From assembly GCA_002110485.1 (NCBI GenBank), contig MOWL01000047.1, positions 558,001 through 622,000 on the forward strand: a DNA stretch of 64,000 nt, given 5' to 3'. The notes below the pieces were generated by a model that made no database searches, was not told where the DNA came from, and saw only the letters and a list, made by a program, of their open reading frames with translations. The stretch is from Emergomyces orientalis (Eukaryota; Ascomycota; Eurotiomycetes; Onygenales; Ajellomycetaceae). Positions 53,859-64,000 of the stretch are shown here, piece after piece. The translations under genes were made by a program, and so were the position numbers. Every line of letters starts with the position of its first letter. Positions within the stretch are counted from its first letter, which is position 1.

Positions 53859-56381
53859 ATGAGCAACCGCAGTCCCGTTCTCCGCCGTGCAGATGTGAAC
53901 TTTCCTATACCACCAGAATCTCCCGATCGCGTTGCAGCAACCGATCCGTCTGCACGGCCAAGTTCCTCTAGCAGCGATGCCTCGTCAACTTCATCTAATC
54001 TCACCTCCCTCAATATGCCCAAGCCGCCCTTCTACAGTGCGAAACCTCAAGTGTCTAGCCCTCGAATGCCGTCAGCCAGTGCCAATAACAGTAACGCTTC
54101 TCTCCCCAATTTTTCGCGGCCGTCAGCTCCTCTCATGTCACCAAGCGATTCACTTTCCCAAAAAGCGCTACCTCTACCTCCGCCTCAAGAAGTCCAGAAA
54201 CACAGACCCCGTCAGCACTCACAAGGATTTTTTGAACCGTCTCTTCCCACTGCCTCATTATCTGAACAAACCCCCGTGGCCATGGCAAACTTATCCGCTT
54301 CTCAAATAGCTGCTCAAGCTGCTATGCAACACCAGACAAGTTCACGCCACCTGCGGAACCGGTCACAGCCAAGCAGACTTCCCCAGGGTAATGTAGGAAG
54401 GAAGGTTTCCAAAGAGCAGTCCCGTCAAGCCTCGTCTGGGCAGCAATACTCAAATGGACTGGTTGGGGGGCGTGCACTCGCAGCAACAACCGCTGCGAAT
54501 GTTGCATTTCCCCGCAGCCCAGGCTTTTCGCCTTCCTCGCCGATTGTCGACCATGTTTCAGAGAGTGGACATAAACAGAAAGGAGAGAAGTCTAAGATGA
54601 AGATATTTTCAAAACCGAAACACATTGGCCTATCAAGAGACAAGGATACGGACAAAAACAAGCCTCTACCATCCCCTAACAAGCTTCCATTACCAGGCCC
54701 CAGTGGCTTGTCACGAATGGTGAACGCCTCTACAACCAGCCTTAACGAATCTTCCACGTCTGCCAATTCCTCAATGTACAACTTAACAAATTCGTCTGCA
54801 ACTACGGTAGTCCTTGCAGATCGACCATCCGCAAGTGAACGGGAAAAGGATAGGGATAAAGAAAAGGCTCATAAACATCACTTTTTATCGCGGCAAAAGT
54901 TAAAGTTAAAAGACAAAGATGATCATTTCAATCTCCCCTTATCCTCTGCGTCAAGTACTTCAAAACCCTTAGACCCCAGTGCTCCTCAGTCTCTCTACTC
55001 CTTCACTCCTCAATCACCTTCGACAACGTCCTTCGCCAAATCGAAAAGTGGGCTTGACTTACGTCATGGAGGCCGTGCGCTACGAGAGAAGAAGAAGGAA
55101 GAGAAAGCCTCTGCCGCTGCTGCTCATGATATTGGACACCGAGACGCGGAAGACTGGGTGATGAATGGAGCAATTGGAGGTAGCTCTTCATCTGTTCATG
55201 GCGGGCCTGTTCCACTAGGAAGCATCACTCCGAGCGTGTATGGCGGAGACGCTTCATTAAAAGAGACTTTGCAAGGGTTTGGCCTCCAAAACATGGCTCC
55301 GGAAGATGCATGGGATTTTTTAAAAGCAAAGCTTTTGGTCCTGTTCGAAGGAGAAGATATTCGCATTGCCCTAGAGGACCTGAACAAGCTTGTTTCGATT
55401 CATATACAACGTTGCGTATTAAAACATATGCCGTCTGTCATTGTAGAAGATCTGCGAGACCTTTTACAAACTGGCTTCAGTTCTTTGAGCCACTCGCTTA
55501 ATTCTGTTCCAGACGAACGTGTTGTTCCACACCTTGTCCAAATGTGGCTATTTGTATTCGGGACGGTACTCCCTTTTATCCAAGCTGTGTTTCTTCCTTT
55601 AGATCTGGAGTTTAAAGGCCGCGGTTCAATCATGACTCCTCGCGATGCCAAAGAGTTCTGGGGTGCATTACCCAACGGCGAATCCTCAAACAGATCTATG
55701 GGCGATGAGCTCGATGTTCGCACCATAGTCCTCATCTCCTTCCGCGACAACGTCATCCTTGCCCGTTATGAAATCCTAAAGGCAACCTTCTCACGCCTCA
55801 GCCTTGAAAGCATCCACGTGAATGTCAGTGCGCTCAGCACAACCCCAAATAGTCGACCGAGCACCGCATCAGCCCTCGACTCGGGCTTTGGAAGCTACAA
55901 TTCCCAATCATCCACCCTCCTCAACACCGCAGGTAGTTTCTCTTCTGACTCCGTCGCTGCCTCCATGTCCCGCCATCGCGCTGCATCTAACACCTCAAAC
56001 CCCGAATACGCCACCGCATCTTCATATACCTCCATGTCCCCTCCGCAGAACTCCACCTTTAATCCAGCATTACAGGCACTTCCGTCGCGCACTACCTCTA
56101 AATCCACAGACCCATCCCATCTCATCACTGAAACCGTCGGCCGCATGCTCCAATGCATCAGCGTGCTAGCGAGCGTACAAACAGATGACGACGCGCAGGA
56201 GAAGATAGAAACCCTCAGCAAAGCGCTCAAGCACAACTGGCTTGGCCGGGGACGGACGGGCCGGGACCGTCGAGGCTTCGTGGGTACCAAGGTCCGCCCC
56301 GTAGTTCCTCGGAAGGAGAGCTACGATACACCAACTCGTTTTACTCCTTCTGATAACGAGAGTGATGATGATAGCGGCTGA
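53859..56381 (+). CDS. hbrB: HbrB-like TORC2 component
   Basis: The HbrB family (yeast Bit61 relatives) are subunits of TOR complex 2. In Aspergillus nidulans loss of HbrB causes hyperbranching. The frame is intronless, 840 residues from the ATG at 53859 (context CACCATG). Residues 1 to about 465 are Ser/Pro-rich and low in complexity with basic patches. The HbrB domain spans about 468-660 (ETLQGFGLQNMAPEDAW, LFEGEDIRIALEDLNKLV, PHLVQMWLFVFGTVLPFIQAVFLPLDLEF, SFRDNVILARYE). The tail is Ser/Thr-rich and ends acidic. The frame is open upstream to 53736, but the 53859 start has the better context. Confidence 0.9.
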   Translation: MSNRSPVLRRADVNFPIPPESPDRVAATDPSARPSSSSSDASSTSSNLTSLNMPKPPFYSAKPQVSSPRMPSASANNSNASLPNFSRPSAPLMSPSDSLSQKALPLPPPQEVQKHRPRQHSQGFFEPSLPTASLSEQTPVAMANLSASQIAAQAAMQHQTSSRHLRNRSQPSRLPQGNVGRKVSKEQSRQASSGQQYSNGLVGGRALAATTAANVAFPRSPGFSPSSPIVDHVSESGHKQKGEKSKMKIFSKPKHIGLSRDKDTDKNKPLPSPNKLPLPGPSGLSRMVNASTTSLNESSTSANSSMYNLTNSSATTVVLADRPSASEREKDRDKEKAHKHHFLSRQKLKLKDKDDHFNLPLSSASSTSKPLDPSAPQSLYSFTPQSPSTTSFAKSKSGLDLRHGGRALREKKKEEKASAAAAHDIGHRDAEDWVMNGAIGGSSSSVHGGPVPLGSITPSVYGGDASLKETLQGFGLQNMAPEDAWDFLKAKLLVLFEGEDIRIALEDLNKLVSIHIQRCVLKHMPSVIVEDLRDLLQTGFSSLSHSLNSVPDERVVPHLVQMWLFVFGTVLPFIQAVFLPLDLEFKGRGSIMTPRDAKEFWGALPNGESSNRSMGDELDVRTIVLISFRDNVILARYEILKATFSRLSLESIHVNVSALSTTPNSRPSTASALDSGFGSYNSQSSTLLNTAGSFSSDSVAASMSRHRAASNTSNPEYATASSYTSMSPPQNSTFNPALQALPSRTTSKSTDPSHLITETVGRMLQCISVLASVQTDDDAQEKIETLSKALKHNWLGRGRTGRDRRGFVGTKVRPVVPRKESYDTPTRFTPSDNESDDDSG

Positions 56382-58863
56382 TGAGATGACGGGAAAATGT
56401 GGAGTAGAGTTTTTGGGCATGCTTTTTTACCATTCTTCCCCTATCCTCTTTATGTATTTTTTGCTGGGCAGCGTACGGATTTCACGAGACGCTATGAATG
56501 ACGGAAATGACATGCGCATGGAGTAGTATCTGCATTTGTTTTGTTTTATTTTGATTTCGGCAACCTGGATGGGAATATCGTTTCTGGCTGGTGTTATTTG
56601 CAATTTGCGATATATCTCTTGCCCTCTTTGGGTAGCTTTTGACATCTATTTGGAATTTCAGCAGGAGACCTCGATCTCTCCCTTTTTTTTTTTTTCTTTT
56701 TTTCCTTTTTTTTTTTTGCCACTTTACATTTCTTTGAATGTGTATATGATATGAATATTATTTCCTTCGCTCTCTTTTACCAACCTAACGGTCGTCGATT
56801 GGTTATTATCTGATGTGAGCTCCCTTGGTGCTTGATCCTATTGTCCTTATTGTCATCATATTGGCCACTAACGAGTTTAAACAGTATGAAGAACCCATAC
56901 CCACCAAGTGTAGCACCTGTGCATTCTGGTTATCATTGATTTTCTTTTTGCCTTTTAGCCCCTCTCTTTTTACAGCAAGACGGGAAAGCATAGCTCCATA
57001 AGTACTTATACACTAGGACATAGTACCTAGTCATATTACCTGTCTATAAACTAATAAGATCCCCCAGATACATATATATTATATTTACCAAATAGTCCTC
57101 GCCATAGATCCAGGCTCAACCTGCAAAACTTCCCCACACTGCACTGCCATGAAAGAGTGAAGGGAATGGGAGAGCGGGGTTTGGTAATCATGGTAGGACA
57201 GTGAAATACTTGAGTTGCAGTGCAACATTGCGAAGTACGAGGGAATCTCAAAATTTGTACGTTGCTTGGGGTACAAAGTTCAATCGGGTAGAGTTTTGAA
57301 ATGTTAATTGTGTGTTTTCGGGGTGCCTGACCAGGGTCAGAGGTTGGAAAATACATAAGTGTTTCCAATTGGAGGTGATTGTTGTTTAACAGCATAATCA
57401 TTCTTTTACTATTGCTCTCTGGAGTAGGAATGGGTTGCAACACATGGCAAATCTATCAAAGCTGCGGACTGTGAAGCGTCGAACGCATGTAAACAACTTG
57501 CGGTACTTCTCATAGGTCATGAAATACGTGTACGTCACTGGGTGGTAGTTACTTCTTTGGCCACTGCGCAGGGTTCATATCATCATCACGTATAGGCCTC
57601 ATATATACATACATACACACGTTATACCTAGTCTGCTAGATAGGTAATATTAACGTTCTCTTCTGATAATTTCTCCATATTATCGGTACTGCTTGGGTGC
57701 GTGAAGAAAAAGAAGATATATCTTCAGCTAACCACTCCCTCCTCACGCACCACAACGAGGAGTCGCTCTCTGTTCGCAAATTGATATGTGCTCTATCTTT
57801 CCAACCTGTTCAGCACCAGAAAACGTTTCATTGAAAATGGGTAGAGGCTGGCTGCATGTCATGGTGAAAGTTGCAAAACGGCTGGCAACTGACCCAATCT
57901 GGGGCAGTGGAGGTATCAAAACGGCCGAGGGACGGGGTGAACGAATTTGATAATCACGAAAAGTGCTGAGGAGGGCCAACGAAAGCCAGTAAAATGAAGC
58001 GAAAAGGAGGCATTCGATTGCTGTCATATTATCAAGGAGAAAATTAATTGTTCGAAGTAGGAGGTCGTAAGCAGAAAGTAGAGTGTTGAAGTTGGAGAGC
58101 AGATGTAAGTGAAAATGACTCAGATGTGGAATACATGAAAAGTTAGACAGCTTCACATTCAAAAGCTTCTTCTGCCCTTTAAGCTCTCCTCAGAGTGTTG
58201 TAATTTTGTTGCTGTTTTGTACTTCATTGCAAGAGTGAAGGTATATTGTCTCATCCCACAAAATCATATTTTTTTCTTCATGAGGTAGAAGAGGAAGAAC
58301 TTGTCTTGAAGATGTAGTGTTATTGCTGAAACACTTTAGAATAGTAAAATCTCAGCTGAAATTGTTCATGCACAGACCATATAAACAGTGACCATGCACA
58401 ATTTGGGGGCGTAAAGATTCAATATCAAAACATACAGCAATCGGAGGTGAGAGTTCTAGGGAGGCCATGCTCCTTCCCAACCGGTCAGATTGAAGTTCAG
58501 CAGAATCTACTCACCTGTCCACCCTTTTCCACTCTCTTCTCTCCTTATCTTCCTCTCAACTTTCCTCACTCCCTGCAGCTTCTTCGTCGTCAACCACCTC
58601 CTTATTCTCTCCACTTTGCCTCAACCCCACAATACTCCTTCAGCATTCTGAACCCCTATTCTCGAAGCTAGGCGGCCTCTCCATCCTCATCTTTCGTTTC
58701 CATTCATCCCCAACTTTCTTTCTCTCTAGCAACAACGACCACACCAAGCCTTCAACCTCACTGATATCCGCCATCAATTCTCAAAACCTTTCTGAGGTAG
58801 CTCCTCGGCCATACAGCATCACTGCTTCAGTGTTCAGACACTCATTTCAGCATACGGCGCACA
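56382..58863. other. Long intergenic region
   Basis: 2.5 kb without a supported gene. It has poly-T runs (about 56680-56720) and microsatellite-like CATA repeats (57605-57620). Its right end is pyrimidine-rich (58500-58750), as expected just upstream of a strongly expressed start at 58864. Confidence 0.55.
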
Positions 58864-59848
58864 ATGTCTGACTTCACTCCCATGAATAAAGTTGAGAACG
58901 ACGAGACCATGAAGTTCGAAGATATTTCGGATGCCGAAACCAACGGCGATGTGGCAAAGGACATCAAAGAAGAGGATGCTGAGAATGGTAACGCCGCGAA
59001 CGGCAACGGTGAGAACGTAAGTTTTGCATAAATAAATGCAATTACCTGGCCATAGCATTAGCAGTGTGCTGGGTCGTCATGTCTGTCTGGGTTTACGTTT
59101 GAGTTCTGCGGATAGCCTAACTAACGCTCCATGCCCCTTTAAAAGAGTAAGGCAAATGGGAAAACCACTGCCACCCCACGTAAGCGTGGTCGAAAGCCAG
59201 CAACCGGAAAGGGCAATGGCGAAGGTGACGACGGGGACGAATCTCCAACCAAGAAACAGCGCACTCCTGCCAAGGGTGGCAAGTGGGGGGCATCTGGGGA
59301 GAAAGTGAAGGTCGGTGCACGCCCCATGCCTACTTCATACGAGAATGCAAGTCCCGAAGACAAGATGCTGCTCCGCATGAAGGACGACGAGAACAAACCC
59401 TGGGCTGAGATCCGCCAGGCCTGGGAAGAGATGACTGGAGAGAAAGTTGGAGGAAGTACCCTCAGTGGACGTTATGGTCGCATCAAGGCCAACTTTATGG
59501 TATTCACGCCGGAAGATGTATGTTCCAACTCCCTCAACTCCTTTCTTTATTGTTTATGGTGCATAGTGCACGCTGCAACTTTTAACAAGCGATACTTTTT
59601 TTTTTTTTTTTTTTTTTTTGGTTGCTGATTGTGGCTTTATATAGGAGGAACGTCTGCTCCGTTTCAAGAAGGAGATCGAGGACAAATTCGAAAACGAGAA
59701 ATGGCATTGTGTCTCCAAAGCCATTGGGTCTGCTGGTGGGAAAAGCTATCCACCTGCGGCTGTGCAGAAGCGGTTCAAGGAATTGAATAAGAATATGTCC
59801 AAAATGGCAATCGGACGGGAGGAGAATGACGTGGAGGATTCCTCCTAA
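58864..59848 (+). CDS. Small acidic/basic nuclear protein with a SANT/Myb-like region
   Basis: Three exons fit in frame: 58864-59016, 59146-59517 and 59645-59848, giving 242 residues. The first intron has a CTAACTAACGC branch region and the second has a long poly-T run. The N-terminus is acidic. The middle has AT-hook-like PRKRGRKPATGKG and a KKQR basic motif. Two tryptophan-containing helical segments follow (DDENKPWAEIRQAWEEMTGEKVGGSTLSGRYGRIKANF, then LLRFKKEIEDKFENEKWHCVSKAIG...YPPAAVQKRFKEL), which look like tandem Myb/SANT-type DNA-binding helices. Chromatin or transcription role is inferred; I do not recognise a named gene. Confidence 0.8.
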
Positions 59849-62662
59849 TTTTCACAACACGGCGTCTCTCTCAGGGTTGTTTCGGCCCATGAAGCGGGTT
59901 GGCGATGGATCGGAAGTTTGAATGTGCTTCCTGATTTTCCATTTTTGATTTATTTTCTCTTTTCGATTTTCTTCCGGTTAGCAATATTTGCTATTGGTAC
60001 CAGCTTGATTGGAGGGGTGAATGGGATACAATGATTGATGAGGGTTCGATGGCTATTTACTTGGTGGATAAGTACTTTCACGCAATGGACATCAGTGACA
60101 AAAGTGTTCCTGTTCTTGAAAATTTGCGTCACTTAGCTTGAAGATTTTCATTTGCCACCTCCCACCCCCCCCCACCCCCCCCCCCCCCGGCGAATGGCCG
60201 TGTTATTCTAACCACCATTAACACCATTAACACAAGAGCATCAATCCGCTAATTGGTCCACACAAGAATTAAGAAGCAGACCAATTTAAAGGACGAAGTA
60301 TGCTGTGTGGTGCCAGGAGTCGACCTGGCGGCTGTTTTGGCGGTGCATGAGCCGATGCTTCACCGCTGCTTATTTGTTCTAGCCGATGCATCTCATGCAC
60401 GTTTTGGCAGACCACATACTCGACCGGCATTGGATGGCAATCAATTTGGATGTTCTGGCATGGTCGAGAACGCAGAATAATAAAGAAACCAGCCATCTAT
60501 GCATTGCCAGCAAACCTAGAGCAACTCATGCTTTCCCAAACACATCGTATTTCTAGACCTAGTAAAAAGGAAAATATATATATATATATATAAATGGAAG
60601 TAAGGTGCGAGAGTCAATCACCCGAGGATGATAATGTTTATTGTCCTGTTTTCTCTTCCGGTTTGTTTATCAGAAATGAAGCCACCCTAGGCATTTTTGC
60701 TAAATACTGGAATGCGTCTCCACACATTGCAAACGGGAATTATTTTTCGGGTTTTCACTTCCTGCATACAGTCCGTGGAAATTGAAACAGAACAGGCAGC
60801 ACGGGCAGCACGGGCAGCACTGCAGCCCTGGTGGTGGCCACCATCGACCGTGAAAATACAGGGATAGATAGAACAGGAATATGTTTCCAGGCCAGCGGGA
60901 TGGGCGAATGGGTTCACACGAGATTCTCGAGTGCTTTTGGGATCTTGCACAACATTAGTGCTGCATGTCCGCTTTGGGGAGGGGAAGTCGAGATCTAGTT
61001 CCTCTTTATCGCGGGCGGTCTCGGATGGTCAATTCGGGAGTGACATGTACACACTGCTGCTGGGGGACGGTGACAAGGGCATATCCCGAATACATAGCAA
61101 TAATATACTGGTGTGATAGAGGCATAAAACGTCGTCGATTGACCCTTGGATTGGCGATGGAGGTTGAAATGGGAAACATTCTTGCGGCTAGGCCGTACGG
61201 GGGCTGGTTGAGGGCTTTGCCCTAAGTAGAGGAACCTCCAGGGGCCGGGCCATTCCGTAACAGGATATAAAACAGAAGATATTGACAGATAGTGATAATT
61301 GAAGGGAAGTAGGCAAAAGAACAAGACTGTATCAGAAATGCCGGCTTTATTATTTGATTTTATGTTCCCCCAATTTTTGCATCTCTTCGCCTGCTGCTTG
61401 CTGCCCACTGCCCGGAGAGATATCTCTGGTGGGCTGTCAAGGTGCAAGAACTGAAGAGCAAGTACCCCAATGTCACATCCTTGTACTAGTTCGTGTGTTG
61501 AGCAGGCCCATGGTACCTCCTCGTGACGCGCGTGCTACATCATCCACCCGGAAGGTGTTCCATATTCAATCAGGGCTGCGCTAAAACCAAGCCAAACCAT
61601 CACATCTTTGATGATCGTTCCCCCAAACAGGTTTCGGCCTAGATCTCATCTCTCACCAGTGTATCCGTATTTACTGCGTACTTTACAAAAATAGGCCAGG
61701 AGAATACCTGGAGCTGTATTTTGAACTATTGGCACGAATTGAATTCACGCAACCTCCTCCGATCTCAAAAAGTGTGTCAATGCCGCCTTGTATTCATTTT
61801 ATGCCCATGCCTCACTGACCAAGCCAAGTTCTAGTTGCGCCTGACTCCAATTGCTCTGGCCACTCAGAGCGTTTAGCTCCCTGGCATTTGTCCACTCAGC
61901 AGCGAGCGAGCGCCACTTAGTTGCGGCACAACGAGAGCTGGATGCCAGATCCTGGCTAGCGGGCTAGCCCCAGCTGCATGTGGATTCGCCCTGTCCATGC
62001 GCTTCTTTCTCTGCTCCATCGCATCGTCACTCTCTCCACCGACCCCCGGAGGAGATACCGCCTACCAGCTCTCCGCGGCACATCCCCCCCCCCCGGGTTC
62101 CAAATTCATTCCAACTTCTTACCAGGCAACCACTGGCTCTGGGCTATCCCGTTCTCTCTCGCCGCTGTCTTGACCATTCATCACTCGTCCACCTACAGGA
62201 AGGAGGTTTATTTTCGTGCGTTTCTGCCTGTGCCTCATTGCTGGCTGATGTCGTGGCTGCTGCTTCAAAATTCCTGGGTTCACATTGGAATAAATATAAA
62301 AGAATAGGTACGCTCACGTTCTTCAAATCTTCTAGAGAAATAAAGTTTCCCATTTATTCACATACGAACTCTTGTCAAATTTCTATCCATCTTGCTCTTC
62401 CTGGGCAACTCTGGAAGCTGTTGTCATTGTATCCATACGCCTCTCTTCATTTGCCTGTTTAATCATTATTACACACCGCTCCCAGCAAGTCTTTTAAGGT
62501 TAGATCCTGCGCCAACCAATTTCTATATTTTTATTGCCAGATCCCGATCTCTACCGCGTCGTTTGATTCAACCGTCTTCTAAGCTTTTCTTGTTTATAAC
62601 ATCTTTCGTGATTCGTTTGTTTTCCTTGCGCTCTGACTGTCTCCTCAGTTCTTGCTCTATAG
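59849..62662. other. Long intergenic region with low-complexity tracts
   Basis: 2.8 kb without a supported gene. It includes poly-C tracts (60163-60188, 62087-62096), a (TA)n run (60575-60592) and a GGGCAGCAC tandem repeat (60797-60822). The last 600 bp are pyrimidine-rich and are the likely promoter and 5' UTR of the gene at 62663. Confidence 0.55.
60797..60822 (+). repeat. GGGCAGCAC tandem repeat
   Basis: About three copies of a 9-bp GGGCAGCAC-type unit. Confidence 0.8.
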
Positions 62663-64000
62663 ATGCCGGCCCTTCCAACAGAAAAGCCATCTAGAAAAAA
62701 TTACAACCTATTATCCACCTCGGCTTCACGTACAACGCAAAAATCCGGTTCTGACACTGATTCTCGCGACCCAAGCACAACCCCCGTCTTCACTCCCTCC
62801 TCCCCTTCTCCTTCCGGCTCCCCTCGACAGGCAGATAATATCCAGGACGAGATACTACTGTCCACAATGTCTGAGCAGGTAGCTTCATCTTCAGGTAAAA
62901 CCGATGCCGCGGAGACAAAACAAGAAATGGAAGGTTCTCCGGAGGCAACCTCTTCAAAAACAGAATTAAAGTCGTCTGCAGCCGCTCCAGATTCTGCTCC
63001 GAAGAAAACATCATGCAAAAAGCACACTAGCGTTAAATCTAAGTCACAGAAGAAGCAAAAAAAAAAGAAGAAATCAAAAAAGGCCAAGGATTCATCAAGC
63101 AGTGAGAGTGAGGATTCTTCCTCGTCAAGTTCCAGTTCATCGTCTTCAGACTCATCTGACTCGGATTCGGAATCGTCCGAGTCGGATTCTCACAAAAAAA
63201 AGAAGAAGCGCGCCAAGCAGAAGGAGAAGAAAAAGGCTAAGGCTCGCAAGCAAGTGTCCTCTTCCGACAACGACGATTCGGAAAGTAGTGAGGAGGAATC
63301 GGAAGCCGATGACAAACCTACTAAGAAGCAGAAAAAGGCCAAAGCCAAAAAGAAGGCCAAGAAATCCCGAAAGATGCAGGAGGATGACTCCGGGGAAGAA
63401 AGTGATGTGGAAGATTTGGAAGAGCAGCTCCGAGCTACACAGCAAAAGTTACAGGCTCTCCGCATGAAACACAGTAAGTACTGTCCATAAAGGGCCGGCC
63501 GTTCAGCAAATGTTTGTGATAGTGTAGCGGCAACTAATTCTTTCGCAGGTTCACAACGTATCCAACTTAAAAATAAATCCAAAAAACGAAAGCGCGCGTC
63601 GAAAGTTGCTTTCAAGCGTGTTGATGAACGTAAGCACCATAGCATTACTATCATTCTTGAGCATACTTTTTCATTGCATGCTAACGTTTTTATCAAAAAA
63701 AATATATAGTTTGGGATGACACCATACATAATTACAAGCTGACAGAAACTGTTGATGATCCTGACGCAAATGAGTGGGACCAGTATATTTTTACCGTTCG
63801 TCGCAAATTTGACTGGGAGAATAAATATATGGACACCGTTGTAGACATCAAGAGCAAACCTCTGCGCGAAGCCCTGGCTCACGTCATGGATGGGGTTAAG
63901 GGCGTTTCATTAGTGCAGGATACCCCTGTTGTTGACCCTAACATGCTGTTCTTGTACCTCGAAGAATCTCGCGAATACGTTAAAGAGCTGAAAACCCTCT
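62663..64000 (+). CDS. 5' part of a Ser/Lys-rich AAA-ATPase-type protein (runs off the window)
   Basis: Exon 1 is 62663-63473, exon 2 63549-63629 and exon 3 63710 onward; splice phases agree and the second intron has a TGCTAACG branch site. The N-terminal 270 residues are low complexity, alternating poly-Ser/acidic and poly-Lys blocks, probably nuclear and disordered. Residues after LEEQLRATQQKLQALRMKHS suggest a coiled coil. Exon 3 (ELWDDTIHNYKLTETVDDP...KFDWENKYMDTVVDIKSKPLREALAHVMDGVKGVSL) resembles the DUF7025-like region that precedes the ATPase core in fungal AAA proteins with spastin-like domains. The ATPase itself would lie beyond position 64000, so the assignment is tentative. Confidence 0.65.

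Noticed and set aside
57743..58162. 139-codon minus-strand frame
   Set aside because: No domain and no start or splice context; it lies in a promoter-like region and looks like chance.
60290..60385. tRNA-like T-arm on the minus strand (GCCAGG-TCGACT-CCTGGC)
   Set aside because: The loop is one base short and I could not find a matching acceptor stem, D-arm or anticodon arm upstream, so a tRNA call is not supported.

Overview
The window is nuclear DNA of a filamentous ascomycete. Genes carry several short (50-100 nt) GT-AG introns with fungal branch sites (TGCTAATAC, TGCTAAC), and the unique genes (VPS39, HbrB, GON7, PFKFB, PDAT) have clear ascomycete family features. The families present (short MADS-like and kinase-like genes, DUF3723) and the AT-rich retroelement blocks would fit Onygenales, but I could not confirm the order.

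Positions 1-28,633 are a nested retroelement block, and the nesting order can be read from target-site duplications. An old non-LTR element (LINE Y) was entered at one point by a second, nearly full-length non-LTR element (LINE X, 2792-8164, 12-bp duplication). It was entered at another point by an intact Ty3/gypsy element, called Gypsy-1 here (10777-21503, identical 348-bp LTRs, 4-bp duplication ATAT). A truncated LINE Y copy follows, then a heavily mutated, inverted 5' part of the same gypsy family (Gypsy-2, 22839-26845). The Gypsy-2 LTR was itself interrupted later by a 281-bp insert. Gag and copia remnants and a 199-bp LTR close the block. A chromovirus 3' end with its LTR opens it.

Most of these relics show C-to-T/G-to-A decay biased to CpG and CpC, which makes TGA stops out of TGG and CGA codons. 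Gypsy-1 is untouched by it. Gypsy-1 has three long open frames: Gag-protease; Pol in the -1 frame; and an extra 876-residue protein downstream of Pol. Gag and Pol are joined by a textbook -1 frameshift signal (TTTAAAC, then a stop, then a stem starting 8 nt downstream). The third protein contains an HxD...PGxH...R pattern typical of 2-oxoglutarate/Fe(II) (PhyH-like) dioxygenases. This is the most unusual thing in the window.

Positions 28.6-36.4 kb form a transition zone of broken or lineage-specific genes: a PDAT pseudogene with the same kind of stop mutations, a small secreted protein running into it, a MADS-like gene, a kinase-like gene and a frameshifted DUF3723 gene.

From about 39 kb the DNA is ordinary gene space: PFKFB (39172-40730), an MFS sugar transporter (41765-43869, minus), VPS39/VAM6 (44506-48012), GON7 of the KEOPS complex (48587-48964, minus), a Helo-like/ankyrin protein (49874-53368), the TORC2 subunit HbrB (53859-56381), an acidic SANT/Myb-like nuclear protein (58864-59848) and the 5' part of a Ser/Lys-rich AAA-ATPase-type protein (62663 to the window end). 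Splice models were checked by hand for frame consistency. These genes do not form a pathway; they are independent housekeeping loci beside a retroelement island.
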